A stretch of DNA of 29,958 nucleotides. Origin: Bacteroidetes bacterium UBA4408 (GTDB taxonomy: Bacteria > Bacteroidota > Bacteroidia > UBA4408). Location: positions 1 through 29,958 of the forward strand of contig DGQS01000135.1 of the NCBI GenBank assembly GCA_002389785.1. Reading direction: 5' to 3'. The translations under genes were made by a program, and so were the position numbers. Shown here piece by piece: positions 6,960 through 15,948 of this stretch. Every line of letters starts with the position of its first letter. The first letter of the stretch is position 1. The notes beneath the pieces are model-generated. The model saw nothing but the letters and a program-made list of their open reading frames with translations, searched no databases and was not told the origin of the DNA.

Positions 6960-7547
6960 TTGAGCCAATTTAATGGTTTCATTGGCAACGTAGCTTCTAA
7001 GTTCTTCAAAAAAAAGTTCAAACTCGTTTTTGAAATCAGCATAGTGTTCAATCATGCTTTCAACAGCTGTTTCCATCTTTGAATCAAAGGGTGTTCTTTT
7101 CGACATTCCTGTTAACGTGCGTTTAATGCCCTCAATTTGCGCATAATTCAACAACCAATTTTGTTTGCTCATATAGTCAAACATATAGCTTGTTTTATCA
7201 GGAAGATGGGCTTTGTTTTCATTCAAAATGCGGTAACAATTATCAGCAAAGGAGGCTAAACTAACGGTAGAATAATTGCTCCAATTTGCAGCTAAATAAT
7301 GATCGTAAAAAATATCTACAATCACAGGTGAATAATGACGGTATTCATCCCATAATCGCTTGCAACTTTGCAAAACAATGGTATGTGTATCGGTAAACGT
7401 ATCAATTCTCCGATGCAAAATAATTCCTTTTTGAATTCCGACCGGATATTTTTCATGAGCTTTTCCTTTCACTGAATCAGCAATAAAATTTCCAATTAGT
7501 AATTCAGTATCTTCTCCCGATAAATATAAATGAGCTAAAAAATTCAT
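6954..7547 (-). CDS. acpH: acyl carrier protein phosphodiesterase (AcpH/DUF479)
   Basis: This family removes the 4'-phosphopantetheine arm from holo-ACP in the E. coli prototype. The 197 residues are the normal length. The N-terminus MNFLAHLYLSG and the metal-site candidates His6, Asp24 (in IGNFIADSVKG), His45 and Asp49 (in HRRIDTFTDTH) fit the HD-like active site, as do YSPVIVDIFYDHYLA and the later conserved Arg/Glu helices. It lies eight bases downstream of the OmpA-domain gene on the same strand, so the two probably share a transcript. Whether it acts on ACP in this organism is inferred from the family. Confidence 0.9.
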   Translation of the reverse strand: MNFLAHLYLSGEDTELLIGNFIADSVKGKAHEKYPVGIQKGIILHRRIDTFTDTHTIVLQSCKRLWDEYRHYSPVIVDIFYDHYLAANWSNYSTVSLASFADNCYRILNENKAHLPDKTSYMFDYMSKQNWLLNYAQIEGIKRTLTGMSKRTPFDSKMETAVESMIEHYADFKNEFELFFEELRSYVANETIKLAQL

Positions 7548-7555
7548 CCTGAGTT

Positions 7556-9532
7556 TTAATTTGATAATACCACAAATTCGGTTCTGCGATTTTTGGCCTT
7601 TCCCTCTTCTGTTGCATTATTGGCTATAGGTTTTGTACCACCAAATCCCTTGTAACTCATGCGAACTTTTGAAATACCTTGTTGTTGTAATACATCATAA
7701 ATGGTATAGGCTCGGTCGGTACTTAATGCTAAATTACTAGCCGGTGATCCGGCATTGTCAGTATGTCCATGTATTTCAAGCTTAATAGTTGGAAGCTCCT
7801 TTAAATATGCAGCAAACTCTTCTAAAATAAATTTACTTTCAGGTGTTAAGTCGGCCGAATTTGATTTATAATTAATGTTGTTAATCTTATACGTACTACC
7901 AACACGTATTGAATCAATAGATAAATTAAGTTTTTGTGGTTTACCTATAACCGAATCTGCACTATGAATGATTTGTGAAGTAAATGAAGAGCCGGGATTT
8001 TTTACTGTAAGCAGTACATCTTCATTGTTCTTTATGGTTACTACTACGGCATAAGTACCACTCACTGAATCGACCGGAATAGTAGTTATTTTTTTTGTAT
8101 CGAGATTTTTCACTTCAATTTTTGCTTTGGCTAAATTGGCACTCGACTCGTCTTTAATTTCACCTTTAATAAAAAGTATTTTTTCTGGTCGTGCTTCTTT
8201 ATATAATTCAAACGAAAAAACATCGTATCCTCCAGCTCCTTTACCTTTCAGTTGATTCGATGAAAAATAACCCAGTTTACCATCCGTACTCACAAAAAAG
8301 CCAAGCTCATCTTTGTCAGTATTTATGGGATATCCAATGTTTTTAGGAAGTTGCCAATTAAAAGTAGCCATATCGAGTTTGGTGTAAAAAATGTCAAATC
8401 CTCCTAACCCGGGTTGCCCATCACTCGAAAAATAAAGTGTTTGACTGTCACTATGAATAAACGGCGACTTTTCATTTCCATCGGTGTTTACCGGGGAACC
8501 CAGATTTTGAGCCGGCAGCCAATCGCCTGCCTCGTTCTTTTCACTTTTGTAAATATCCATCCCTTTGCTATCGGCACGCGCACTTGAAAAGTACAATATT
8601 CTTCCATCCGAAGATAAAGTTGGCTGCGATTCCCAGCCATCCGCTGTATTTACATTTGGTCCAAGATTTTTTAATTCAGTCCATTTACCATCTACTAAAT
8701 CTGAACTGAAGATATCGCAGTTCATTGAGCCACGTTTATCGGGTTTACACATGGTAATGTACATGTGTTTATTATCAAGCGAAAAAGTTGTACCTCCATA
8801 ATTTTCTCCAATATTAAAAGGAGGTGGCAATGCTTCAACCGATGTATAGCCGTCTGCACCTTTTGTAGCAAATTCAAATTCTTCAACCTGATGAGGAGTT
8901 AATTCATTTTTACCTTGTTTCATGAAGCGTTTTGTAAAATAAATTTGTTCATTGTCGGGCGACATCATTGCCAAAAATTCATCTTCATACGTGCAAATTC
9001 CTTTTACAGCTTTGGGATCAAATGGAACTGGATTTTTAAAAACAGCCTCAAAACATTTAGATTCTTTTAAGATTTTACTGGCTTTGGTATAGTCTTCGTC
9101 TTTTTTTGTGCTTTCATCGTAAGTCAAAAATTTTTCCATGTGCTTGCCTGCTTCCTCGTATTTTTCGGCACCATAAGCGATCAGTCCTAAATAAAAGTAG
9201 GCATAGGGATTTACATCAGGACAAAGTTCCACTGCTTTTGAAAAATACTTTTGAGCCGGAGCAAATGATGTTCCATCTCCCTTAGCAACGGTTATTGCAC
9301 AATTTCCTAAGGCATTTAATGCTGCTGCATAATCTGGAACCTCTTCAACTGCCTTAAGTAAAAATTCTTTCCGCTCTTTGAAATCGTATTTTTTTTTGTC
9401 AATACCCTTCTCAAAAAGCTTTTCTGCTTTCGGGTTTTGGATGGATGAACAAGCTTGTTTCTCATCTTGCGCTTGCCCTTTTAAAAAATGTAACAGTAGT
9501 GCAAGCAAAAGAATTTTTTGTCTCATATTCAT
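7556..9532 (-). CDS. TPR / PD40 propeller / OmpA-domain envelope protein, PorE-like
   Basis: The 658-residue protein has a signal peptide (hydrophobic core about residues 6-18, cleavage near GQAQ). TPR-like helices follow over about 30-150 (FLLKAVEEVPDYAAALNALGN, YFSKAVELCP, YFYLGLIAYGAEKYEEA). Next come WD40-like PD40 repeats over about 175-450, recognisable by LSSDGRILYFSSAR, SDSQTLYFSSDG and FFVSTDGKLGYFSSN. A carboxypeptidase-regulatory-like beta domain covers about 455-530. The C-terminal OmpA peptidoglycan-binding domain covers about 545-658 with LEIHGHTDNAGSPASNLALS and KNRRTEFVV. This order is that of PorE of the type IX secretion system, which anchors the machine to peptidoglycan. 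Paralogues with the same architecture exist in many Bacteroidota, so identity with PorE is not proven. No other type IX gene lies nearby. Confidence 0.9.
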   Translation of the reverse strand: MNMRQKILLLALLLHFLKGQAQDEKQACSSIQNPKAEKLFEKGIDKKKYDFKERKEFLLKAVEEVPDYAAALNALGNCAITVAKGDGTSFAPAQKYFSKAVELCPDVNPYAYFYLGLIAYGAEKYEEAGKHMEKFLTYDESTKKDEDYTKASKILKESKCFEAVFKNPVPFDPKAVKGICTYEDEFLAMMSPDNEQIYFTKRFMKQGKNELTPHQVEEFEFATKGADGYTSVEALPPPFNIGENYGGTTFSLDNKHMYITMCKPDKRGSMNCDIFSSDLVDGKWTELKNLGPNVNTADGWESQPTLSSDGRILYFSSARADSKGMDIYKSEKNEAGDWLPAQNLGSPVNTDGNEKSPFIHSDSQTLYFSSDGQPGLGGFDIFYTKLDMATFNWQLPKNIGYPINTDKDELGFFVSTDGKLGYFSSNQLKGKGAGGYDVFSFELYKEARPEKILFIKGEIKDESSANLAKAKIEVKNLDTKKITTIPVDSVSGTYAVVVTIKNNEDVLLTVKNPGSSFTSQIIHSADSVIGKPQKLNLSIDSIRVGSTYKINNINYKSNSADLTPESKFILEEFAAYLKELPTIKLEIHGHTDNAGSPASNLALSTDRAYTIYDVLQQQGISKVRMSYKGFGGTKPIANNATEEGKAKNRRTEFVVLSN

Positions 9533-9591
9533 TAAATTAGGCTCTACACAGAAGTAAAAAAACTAAAATTTTAGAAGAATAATTTGTCATT

Positions 9592-12267
9592 TTATTTTCC
9601 AAACAATCCTTTTAATTTGTCTTTTGCTTCTTTCTTAGCACGCTCCTCCGCTTCCTTTTTTAATCGGTCGGCTTCAGCTTTTGCCTTGGCTTCAGCTTCT
9701 TTCTTTTGACGATCAAATTCAGCTTGCGCTTTTGATTTTTGAGCTTCCAATTCAGCTTCGGCTTTGGCTTTCAATTTTTCAGCTTCAGCTTTGGCTTGGT
9801 TTTCAAGTTCTGCTTTTTTCTTGTCAAATTCAGCCTTTGCCTGATCTTTTAAATTGTCAATCATTCCTCCGGCTGTATTTTTAAGACCGGTTTTAATAAT
9901 GGGTTTGCTCACTGTTCCTCCTACCATTACAGCCAGTGCAACACGTTCGCCTGCGCTTAAATTTGCACCTTTTGAATTTGCTTGTGATATCAATCCATCC
10001 ACTACTGCATTTGCCTGACTTCCAAATTCACTGCGCGGTATATCAAAATTCATGGTATAGTCAATACTTTCATCAAAGCCATTTGATCCGGCGATGGTAA
10101 GTTTGCTTGAACCTAATTTAACATCAAAAGGATCAATGTTTACGCGCCCGTCTTTAAACTTAAATGATAAATTGGTATTGCTCAAATCCAAGCGTTTGTA
10201 CTTTTCCATTTTAATGGCATCGGCCACTTTATTGATGGGCTCAAAGCCTGAAATGACAACATTTTTAGTTTGTAGTTTCCCATAACCGGTTAACGACTTT
10301 AAATCAATATTTAATTGATGATCCATGGCTGCAGCCAGTTGCACTTTGGCAGAAAATTTACCGGTACCATATTTTGCAATAGGAGCAAGCTTTTCGATGG
10401 TATTGAATGTTTTGTATGTCTTCGGTAAATCCCAGTCAGTAATTGTTAAGTCGAAATCCATTAAAGGCTTTTTCAAATTCGCCGTATTGTAAAAGCCATT
10501 CATAATTAAACTGCCATCCAAAAGATTCATTTTCAAATTTTCCATACTCGCAATAGCATCTTTCACCCTTATTGTTCCCGACACAGCATCCAACTGCATG
10601 TTATCGTACAGTACTTTTGCCAATGCAGCATTTATAGTAAAATCAAGATTCGAAGGAACTTCAATCATTTCAGAAGTAGCAGTATCAGCTGTGGTTGCTG
10701 ATTCATCAGAGCCCATTAATTCGTTCAAATCAAGAAAGCTGCTTTGAAAAACGAAACGACCTTTTAGTTTATCATCTTGCAATGCATAAGCAATAAAATT
10801 TTCCATACTTCCATTTGCATGTAAATCGCTTTTGCCAAGTAATGCATCAAATTGTGCCAGTTCAACTTGCTGAGGTGTAAAATTTAGCACTGCATTTTTT
10901 ATGTTGATACCGTATGGTGTATCCTTGCTTTTGTAATCCATGTCTTGAACCGAAACTTGACCTTTGGCTGTAAAATTCTCGTATTGCTTTTTATCTATAC
11001 TGCTCATTCTTCCTTTTAAAACAATATCCGCGATCACGGTGCCACTCAGTTTTTGATCAGCTTCTAACGGAATAAATTCTTTCACTGTATTCAATACAAC
11101 TTTTCCTTTTATTTCCCCATCTATATTCGGGTCGCTAACCGGAGTGGCTATGTGCATTCGCATATCAACAGGGTTTTCAGCCATTTCAACATGAAATTTA
11201 TTGATATCAATAATAGTATGATCTGGTTCCCCATCTTTGTTTTTAATGTTTACATCAACCCAAATATTGTTTACCGATTTTGGTAAACTTGGATACTTAA
11301 ACATGGCATTATCAATGTTAATCTTTACACCAAAAGAAGGCATCGTTTTTTCAGAATAAATTCCTTTTACAAAACCATCAAAGGCAAGTTTTCCGGAAGT
11401 TTTTACATTCGCAAAATCTTTGGTATAGGTTCCCGGAATTAATGAAAGAAAGGATTTGAAATCAGCTTTTTTTGCATTGAATTTTAAGTCCATATCCATA
11501 TCTTCTTTGGGCATGGCAAAGTATCCGTCGAGTCCAAAAGTTAAATCATTAAAACTAAACTCATTGTTTTTTAAGATAAATTTAAATTGAGGCATGTTGG
11601 CATCAAAATCAGCCAGAATTTTTGTTTTAACATTACTTAAATATGTAATACCACCATAATTCATGGTAAATGAAGCTATATCCGTACTCGTTGAAAGCAT
11701 AAATTCATCGGCCGTAAAATCACCGGATAGTTGATGATTTAAATTTTTCAATTGAGTTGAAATTCCCAAATCCGCATCTTCGTAAATTATAGTTCCTTCA
11801 ATGATTTGAAAGTTTTTCAAAGTCATTTTAAAAGGAGCTGATTCTCCGGACGTTGCAACAGCAGTTGTATCAGATTTGGTAATGTCCCAATTAGCTTTGC
11901 CACCTTTTAGAACAATGGCTTTAATGGAAGGATGATCAAGCACTATACTATTAATCTTGTATTGACTCCCACTAATTACACTCATCAAATTCACATTCAA
12001 CAAGAGATTGTCGGTGCTGAGTAAAGTATCGCCTTCAAACTCATTAATTCCTGCAATACTTAAGTTGTTCAGGGTAAATTTGAAATCAGGAAAACTACTG
12101 ATCAGTGTCAAATCGAATTCCCCAAAATCTAACTTTGCATTTAAATTTTTATTGGCTTCCTCCTTAATTTTAGCAATAATTTTATCCTTAAAAATAATTG
12201 GCAATAGCAAGGTTATGGCAAGAAGCAGGATGAAAACAATTCCTGAAATTTTAATAAATTTTTTCAT
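9592..12267 (-). CDS. AsmA-family protein with C-terminal Lys/Ala/Glu coiled coil
   Basis: The 891-residue protein has one N-terminal membrane anchor (about residues 7-27, after KKFIK). An AsmA/TamB-type N-terminal domain follows, with KLDFGEFDLTLISSFPDFKF and LSIAG, then long beta-rich repeats in the periplasm, ending in an AsmA-like C-terminal segment (LDLSNTNLSFKFKDGRVNI and IAGSNGFDESIDYTMNFDIP). Such proteins are thought to bridge the envelope in phospholipid or outer-membrane-protein homeostasis. The last roughly 80 residues are unusual: an almost uninterrupted run of Lys, Ala, Glu and Gln in coiled-coil register (QAKAEAEKLKAKAEAELEAQ and similar), closing with LKGLFGK. It starts the minus-strand run with the PorE-like gene (59-base gap) and acpH. 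Confidence 0.9.
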   Translation of the reverse strand: MKKFIKISGIVFILLLAITLLLPIIFKDKIIAKIKEEANKNLNAKLDFGEFDLTLISSFPDFKFTLNNLSIAGINEFEGDTLLSTDNLLLNVNLMSVISGSQYKINSIVLDHPSIKAIVLKGGKANWDITKSDTTAVATSGESAPFKMTLKNFQIIEGTIIYEDADLGISTQLKNLNHQLSGDFTADEFMLSTSTDIASFTMNYGGITYLSNVKTKILADFDANMPQFKFILKNNEFSFNDLTFGLDGYFAMPKEDMDMDLKFNAKKADFKSFLSLIPGTYTKDFANVKTSGKLAFDGFVKGIYSEKTMPSFGVKINIDNAMFKYPSLPKSVNNIWVDVNIKNKDGEPDHTIIDINKFHVEMAENPVDMRMHIATPVSDPNIDGEIKGKVVLNTVKEFIPLEADQKLSGTVIADIVLKGRMSSIDKKQYENFTAKGQVSVQDMDYKSKDTPYGINIKNAVLNFTPQQVELAQFDALLGKSDLHANGSMENFIAYALQDDKLKGRFVFQSSFLDLNELMGSDESATTADTATSEMIEVPSNLDFTINAALAKVLYDNMQLDAVSGTIRVKDAIASMENLKMNLLDGSLIMNGFYNTANLKKPLMDFDLTITDWDLPKTYKTFNTIEKLAPIAKYGTGKFSAKVQLAAAMDHQLNIDLKSLTGYGKLQTKNVVISGFEPINKVADAIKMEKYKRLDLSNTNLSFKFKDGRVNIDPFDVKLGSSKLTIAGSNGFDESIDYTMNFDIPRSEFGSQANAVVDGLISQANSKGANLSAGERVALAVMVGGTVSKPIIKTGLKNTAGGMIDNLKDQAKAEFDKKKAELENQAKAEAEKLKAKAEAELEAQKSKAQAEFDRQKKEAEAKAKAEADRLKKEAEERAKKEAKDKLKGLFGK

Positions 12268-12429
12268 TGAATAGTTAATTCGTTAATAGGATGTGTATAA
12301 TTAATTTGAATACTGATATAAATGTATAGTTGAATTTCGATAACTAATGGAGGCGAAATTACCAAAGTTTTAGCTAACCTGCACCAATCAATTGGCAATG
12401 TTTGTTAATCAATATAACAATAGATTAAT

Positions 12430-12437
12430 TAACTTTG
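12430..12437 (+). promoter_or_regulatory. TAnnTTTG -7 box abutting the fdhD start
   Basis: TAACTTTG matches TAnnTTTG and ends four bases before the fdhD ATG (12442). If used, transcription would begin at or next to the start codon, giving a leaderless or nearly leaderless message. A TTTG about 25 bases upstream is slightly too far for the usual -33 element. Confidence 0.4.
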
Positions 12438-12441
12438 AAAT

Positions 12442-13269
12442 ATGTTACAAACAGCTATCAAGCAAGTAAAAATTAAACGCATAAGTCAAACCGAATCTGA
12501 AATTATTGAAGATAGTGTCGCAATAGAGGAGCCACTCGAAATTCAATTGCAATACGGAAAGGTAAATCAAACAATGAATACGCCTGTTTCCGTAACCATG
12601 CGCACTCCTGGTAATGATCAAGAGCTGGCTTTGGGTTTTTTATTTACAGAAGGTATTTTAAAAATCATAAGCCAAGTTGAAAGTGTTGCACAAAATAACA
12701 GTGACTTAAATAAGGTATTAATTACGCTGAAACCTGATATACATCCCGAATTGAAGAAACTTGAGCGAAATTTTTATACGAGTTCCAGTTGTGGAGTATG
12801 CGGTAAATCATCCATTGAAGCAGTATCGATAGTCAGCGAAAGATTACCCAACGATACAATTTTAATTAAGGCTGAGATCATTAAACAACTGGCTCATTCA
12901 ATTCGAAATGAACAAGCCGTTTTTAGCAGTACAGGAGGAATTCATGCTTCTGCACTGTTTGATTTAAAGGGAAATTTTCTTTTTTTGCGGGAAGATGTTG
13001 GTCGCCATAACGCTTTGGATAAATTAATTGGTTACGGTTTGATAAATGAGTTATTGCCATTAAGCGAACACCTATTGGTACTGAGTGGAAGAGCCAGTTT
13101 TGAGCTGTTGCAAAAGGCAGCTATTGCCGGTATTAAAATAGTGGTAGCAATTGGTGCACCTTCAAGCCTTGCCGTGCAGTTGGCCCATGACTTTAATATT
13201 ACCTTAATAGGATTCGTAAAAGCTGAACGATTCAATATTTACAGTGGTGAACAGCGTATTGAAGGGTAG
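12442..13269 (+). CDS. fdhD: formate dehydrogenase accessory sulfurtransferase FdhD
   Basis: FdhD carries sulfur from the cysteine desulfurase IscS to the molybdenum cofactor of formate dehydrogenase in the cytoplasm. The 275 residues are family length. Clear signatures are RTPGNDQELALGFLFTEGI (about residues 54-72), the sulfur-carrying Cys117-x-x-Cys120 in SSSCGVCGKSS, STGGIHASALF, and the nucleotide-binding LREDVGRHNALDKLIG. No formate dehydrogenase or other molybdoenzyme gene is present in the window, so its client lies elsewhere. The next gene on the same strand, lhgO, has its own promoter-like box, so an operon is not implied. Confidence 0.96.
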   Translation: MLQTAIKQVKIKRISQTESEIIEDSVAIEEPLEIQLQYGKVNQTMNTPVSVTMRTPGNDQELALGFLFTEGILKIISQVESVAQNNSDLNKVLITLKPDIHPELKKLERNFYTSSSCGVCGKSSIEAVSIVSERLPNDTILIKAEIIKQLAHSIRNEQAVFSSTGGIHASALFDLKGNFLFLREDVGRHNALDKLIGYGLINELLPLSEHLLVLSGRASFELLQKAAIAGIKIVVAIGAPSSLAVQLAHDFNITLIGFVKAERFNIYSGEQRIEG

Positions 13270-13326
13270 TATATAGAAATCATAATCAAGCAATCATATT
13301 TACAAGTATTGTATGAAAAGGCTGTT

Positions 13327-13334
13327 TATATTTG
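13327..13334 (+). promoter_or_regulatory. TAnnTTTG -7 box upstream of lhgO
   Basis: TATATTTG matches TAnnTTTG, and TTG at 13309-13311 could be the -33 element at near-normal spacing. A longer reading of lhgO from TTG at 13332 would begin inside this box, which argues for the ATG at 13353, giving a leader of about a dozen bases. Confidence 0.45.
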
Positions 13335-13352
13335 CAGCTCATTTATTACAAT

Positions 13353-14573
13353 ATGGAAAACAACAAATACGATATAATTATTGTAGGAGGGGGAATCGTT
13401 GGTCTGGCAACCGCATATAAAATTAATACACGATTTCCATCCAAACGAATTCTGGTACTTGAAAAGGAGAACGAAGTAGCCGCCCATCAAACCGGTCATA
13501 ATTCAGGGGTAATTCATTCAGGTATTTATTACAAACCCGGTAGCTACAAAGCTAAAAATTGCGTTGATGGCCGTAGGGAGCTTGTATTATTTGCAAAAGA
13601 ACATAAAATTGCACATGACATCTGTGGAAAAATTATTGTTGCCACAGAGCAAAGCGAATTAGCACACATGAACAAAGTGTTCAATAACGGAATTGCTAAT
13701 GATGTGGAAGGGCTTGAAATAATCGATGCAAATAAAATAAAGGAAATTGAACCTTATTGCGAGGGCATTTCGGGAATTTGGGTGCCTTGCACAGGAATCA
13801 TTGATTATGCCGATGTTTCTAGAAAATACACCGAATTAATTCGTGCAAAATTCACAGGAAGTAAAGTGCTAACCGGACATGAAGTAACTGCTTTTGAAAA
13901 GCATGCAGATAGCACAACTGTAGTTACACCAAAAGGAAATTTTAGTGGAAAGTACATCATCACTTGTGCCGGATTGCAAAGTGACAGAATTGCAAAAAAA
14001 GAAGGCACACGCTCAGATGCCGCTATTGTTGGATTTAGAGGTGATTATTATGATCTTTCTGAAAAGGGTATGAAAAAGGTAAGAAATTTAATATACCCTG
14101 TCCCCAATCCTCAATTCCCCTTCTTGGGAGTACATTTTACACGAATGATACACGGTGGAACAGAATGTGGACCAAACGCTGTTTTTGTATTTAAGCGCGA
14201 AGGTTACGGTAAAACTGATTTTTCACTAAAAGATACAGTGGATGCATTTACCTTCGGAGGTACTTGGAAATTTTTCAAAAAGCATTGGCGATTTGGACTT
14301 GATGAATATAAGGGAGCTTTTTCTAAGAAATTATTTTTAAAACGATTACATAAATTGATCCCCTCTTTGGAAATGGATGATTTGGTTCCAGGACGTGCAG
14401 GAGTTCGTGCAATGGCTTTGGCGCCTGAAGGGGAAATGATTGATGATTTTAAAATTGAAAAAAATGGAAATGCCATTCATGTGTTAAATGCTCCATCACC
14501 TGCAGCTACTGCTTCTTTAGCTATTGGAACGGCCATTGAACAGATGGCCACCGAATATTTTAATTTAAATTAA
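13353..14573 (+). CDS. lhgO: L-2-hydroxyglutarate oxidase
   Basis: This FAD enzyme oxidises L-2-hydroxyglutarate to 2-oxoglutarate and passes electrons to the quinone pool or oxygen. The 406-residue product starts with a Rossmann FAD fingerprint, DIIIVGGGIVGLATAYK (about residues 7-23), followed by an acidic strand end in LVLEKE. HQTGHNSGVIHSGIYYKPGS is a hallmark of the LhgO branch of the DAO family. Near the C-terminus LVPGRAGVRAMALAP and HVLNAPSPAATASLAIG complete the FAD site. A longer start (TTG at 13332) adds seven poorly matching residues and overlaps a promoter box, so I chose ATG at 13353. The gene converges on the acyltransferase gene with a 115-base gap. It may clear the L-2-hydroxyglutarate formed by side reactions. 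Confidence 0.93.
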   Translation: MENNKYDIIIVGGGIVGLATAYKINTRFPSKRILVLEKENEVAAHQTGHNSGVIHSGIYYKPGSYKAKNCVDGRRELVLFAKEHKIAHDICGKIIVATEQSELAHMNKVFNNGIANDVEGLEIIDANKIKEIEPYCEGISGIWVPCTGIIDYADVSRKYTELIRAKFTGSKVLTGHEVTAFEKHADSTTVVTPKGNFSGKYIITCAGLQSDRIAKKEGTRSDAAIVGFRGDYYDLSEKGMKKVRNLIYPVPNPQFPFLGVHFTRMIHGGTECGPNAVFVFKREGYGKTDFSLKDTVDAFTFGGTWKFFKKHWRFGLDEYKGAFSKKLFLKRLHKLIPSLEMDDLVPGRAGVRAMALAPEGEMIDDFKIEKNGNAIHVLNAPSPAATASLAIGTAIEQMATEYFNLN

Positions 14574-14612
14574 ATCTACTTTTTGAACTGTAAAGAGCTG
14601 TCGAACGCTTGC

Positions 14613-14651
14613 AAAAATCACCTCTTGTTTACGAAAATGCCTGAGAGGTGA
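14613..14651 (-). terminator. intrinsic terminator after the acyltransferase gene
   Basis: TCACCTCT (14618-14625) and AGAGGTGA (14644-14651) form an eight-base stem with an 18-base loop. On the minus strand the stem is followed by five T (14617-14613). This fits the end of the ftsK-lolA-acyltransferase run. The long loop lowers confidence, and the plus strand has no T-run. Confidence 0.55.
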
Positions 14652-14688
14652 AATTGAATATGAGTTGATTGGAGTAGAAGCAGCTTTA

Positions 14689-15849
14689 CTACCGAACCTC
14701 CGATGTACTGTTTAATTGAGTAGGTTTAAATTTAAGGGAGTTCGCTACAGGGTTAGCATATAGTTCCAGAAACAGCCTTTGTAATGTACGCTCATCTTCT
14801 TGCACAAGTTTTAATTTTTGGTGCATGTAATGAATAAAGTACTCTTTCTGTTCAACGGTATATTGCGAGTTAGTTTTACTGTTTGAATATAACAAATCAT
14901 AGGCTATATAATTTGTTGGGAATAATTGATAGCTTCCGCTTATTTCTGCATCCATAAAATAATTGAGCGCCTTCATACTATCTGATTCTTTTGCTATTTG
15001 TGGTAAAACACTGTTTAGCGGTTGGCCCAAATGAAGATGCACACGACCTTTATTTTCAGTTACTCCGGCCAAAATACTCTTTACATCTTCATCTGCACTT
15101 TTAGTATAATTACCTTTTAATGAATAGTAATTTTCCCTAACTTTTAATATATCACATGGCTCAAATTCATACGAAATGCTAACCGGTACAATGTTGAGTT
15201 CTGCAAAACTTTCTTCAAAATTATCAGGTTTACTCACTTGCAACATCTTTAACAATCCTACTTGTGTTTCGTCCCATCCATTTTTTGTGCGTCCGTTTCG
15301 TTGGGCAATCCAGGTAGATTGTTTTTTGCTAGTAATGGCATAGCGCATATAATTCGAAAGACGAATACTGTTGTCATAAATTTCACGTCTATTGCCAGTT
15401 CGGTAAACAGTAAACATCTTATTCACCTTACCAATATCTATCAAAAATTGGTTCATCATTAAATTATTGCCGAACGTAATTTCACTGGTATCGTGTCCAT
15501 GTTCAACCAATAATATTTGTAAAATACCGGAGTCTAAAAAAATGTCCCGATGATTGGAAATAAAAGTATACGACTCATTCGGAGAAATGTTTTCAAATCC
15601 ACCAGAGCTCAATCCTGCACTTGATTGAGATAAAATATTCCGAATTGCCCGATGCATTATTTTCAATTGAAAATCACGGGTTGAGTTAAAATTAGGAAAA
15701 TCTGCGATTATATTTTTTCGTTCGTCCTCTGAAAAGAGGTATTGAAGTGCGGCGTGAAAAGTAGGGTTATCCTTTATTCGAATCCAAGCAGAAGCAAATT
15801 CTTCAGCTGAATAAGGGCGTATATCTTCAAAATCGAAATAATTAAACAT
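14689..15849 (-). CDS. PlsC/PlsB-like glycerolphosphate acyltransferase
   Basis: The 386-residue protein contains acyltransferase blocks. Block I is FISNHRDIFLDSGIL (about residues 96-110) with catalytic-type His100; the acidic partner is at Asp102 or Asp106, not at the canonical +5 position of HX4D. The second is FTVYR (146-150), and the third is the basic AQRNGRTKNG (182-191), where PlsC enzymes carry an EG-type motif. A fourth, IVPVSISYEFEPCD (220-233), matches the proline-containing block IV. This is a Bacteroidota branch usually annotated 1-acyl-sn-glycerol-3-phosphate acyltransferase. The likely role is transfer of an acyl chain to lysophosphatidate or a related lipid at the inner membrane, but the substrate is not proven. 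No membrane helix is evident. It follows the LolA-like gene by 99 bases. Confidence 0.8.
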   Translation of the reverse strand: MFNYFDFEDIRPYSAEEFASAWIRIKDNPTFHAALQYLFSEDERKNIIADFPNFNSTRDFQLKIMHRAIRNILSQSSAGLSSGGFENISPNESYTFISNHRDIFLDSGILQILLVEHGHDTSEITFGNNLMMNQFLIDIGKVNKMFTVYRTGNRREIYDNSIRLSNYMRYAITSKKQSTWIAQRNGRTKNGWDETQVGLLKMLQVSKPDNFEESFAELNIVPVSISYEFEPCDILKVRENYYSLKGNYTKSADEDVKSILAGVTENKGRVHLHLGQPLNSVLPQIAKESDSMKALNYFMDAEISGSYQLFPTNYIAYDLLYSNSKTNSQYTVEQKEYFIHYMHQKLKLVQEDERTLQRLFLELYANPVANSLKFKPTQLNSTSEVR

Positions 15850-15894
15850 ATTGTATTAAGGCAGTTGAAAGTGAAGATAGTAAATCTTTTGAAA

Positions 15895-15916
15895 TGAAAA
15901 ACAAAAGGATCTTTTG
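15895..15916 (-). terminator. weak terminator-like hairpin after the LolA-like gene
   Basis: On the minus strand CAAAAG and CTTTTG form a six-base stem around a three-base loop and are followed by five T. The stem is AT-rich, so it may only attenuate transcription into the acyltransferase gene. Confidence 0.35.
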
Positions 15917-15948
15917 CCTTTCTTTATATACGATGCTACGTACTAAAT

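Noticed and set aside
12008..12274. Plus-strand frame of 88 codons opposite the AsmA N-terminus
   Set aside because: It is a shadow of the AsmA coding frame and has no family similarity.
13332..13352. TTG start for lhgO, seven codons upstream
   Set aside because: The codon lies inside the TAnnTTTG box, and the added residues do not fit the family.
14204..14476. Minus-strand frame of 90 codons opposite lhgO
   Set aside because: It lies entirely within lhgO with no supporting signal or family match.
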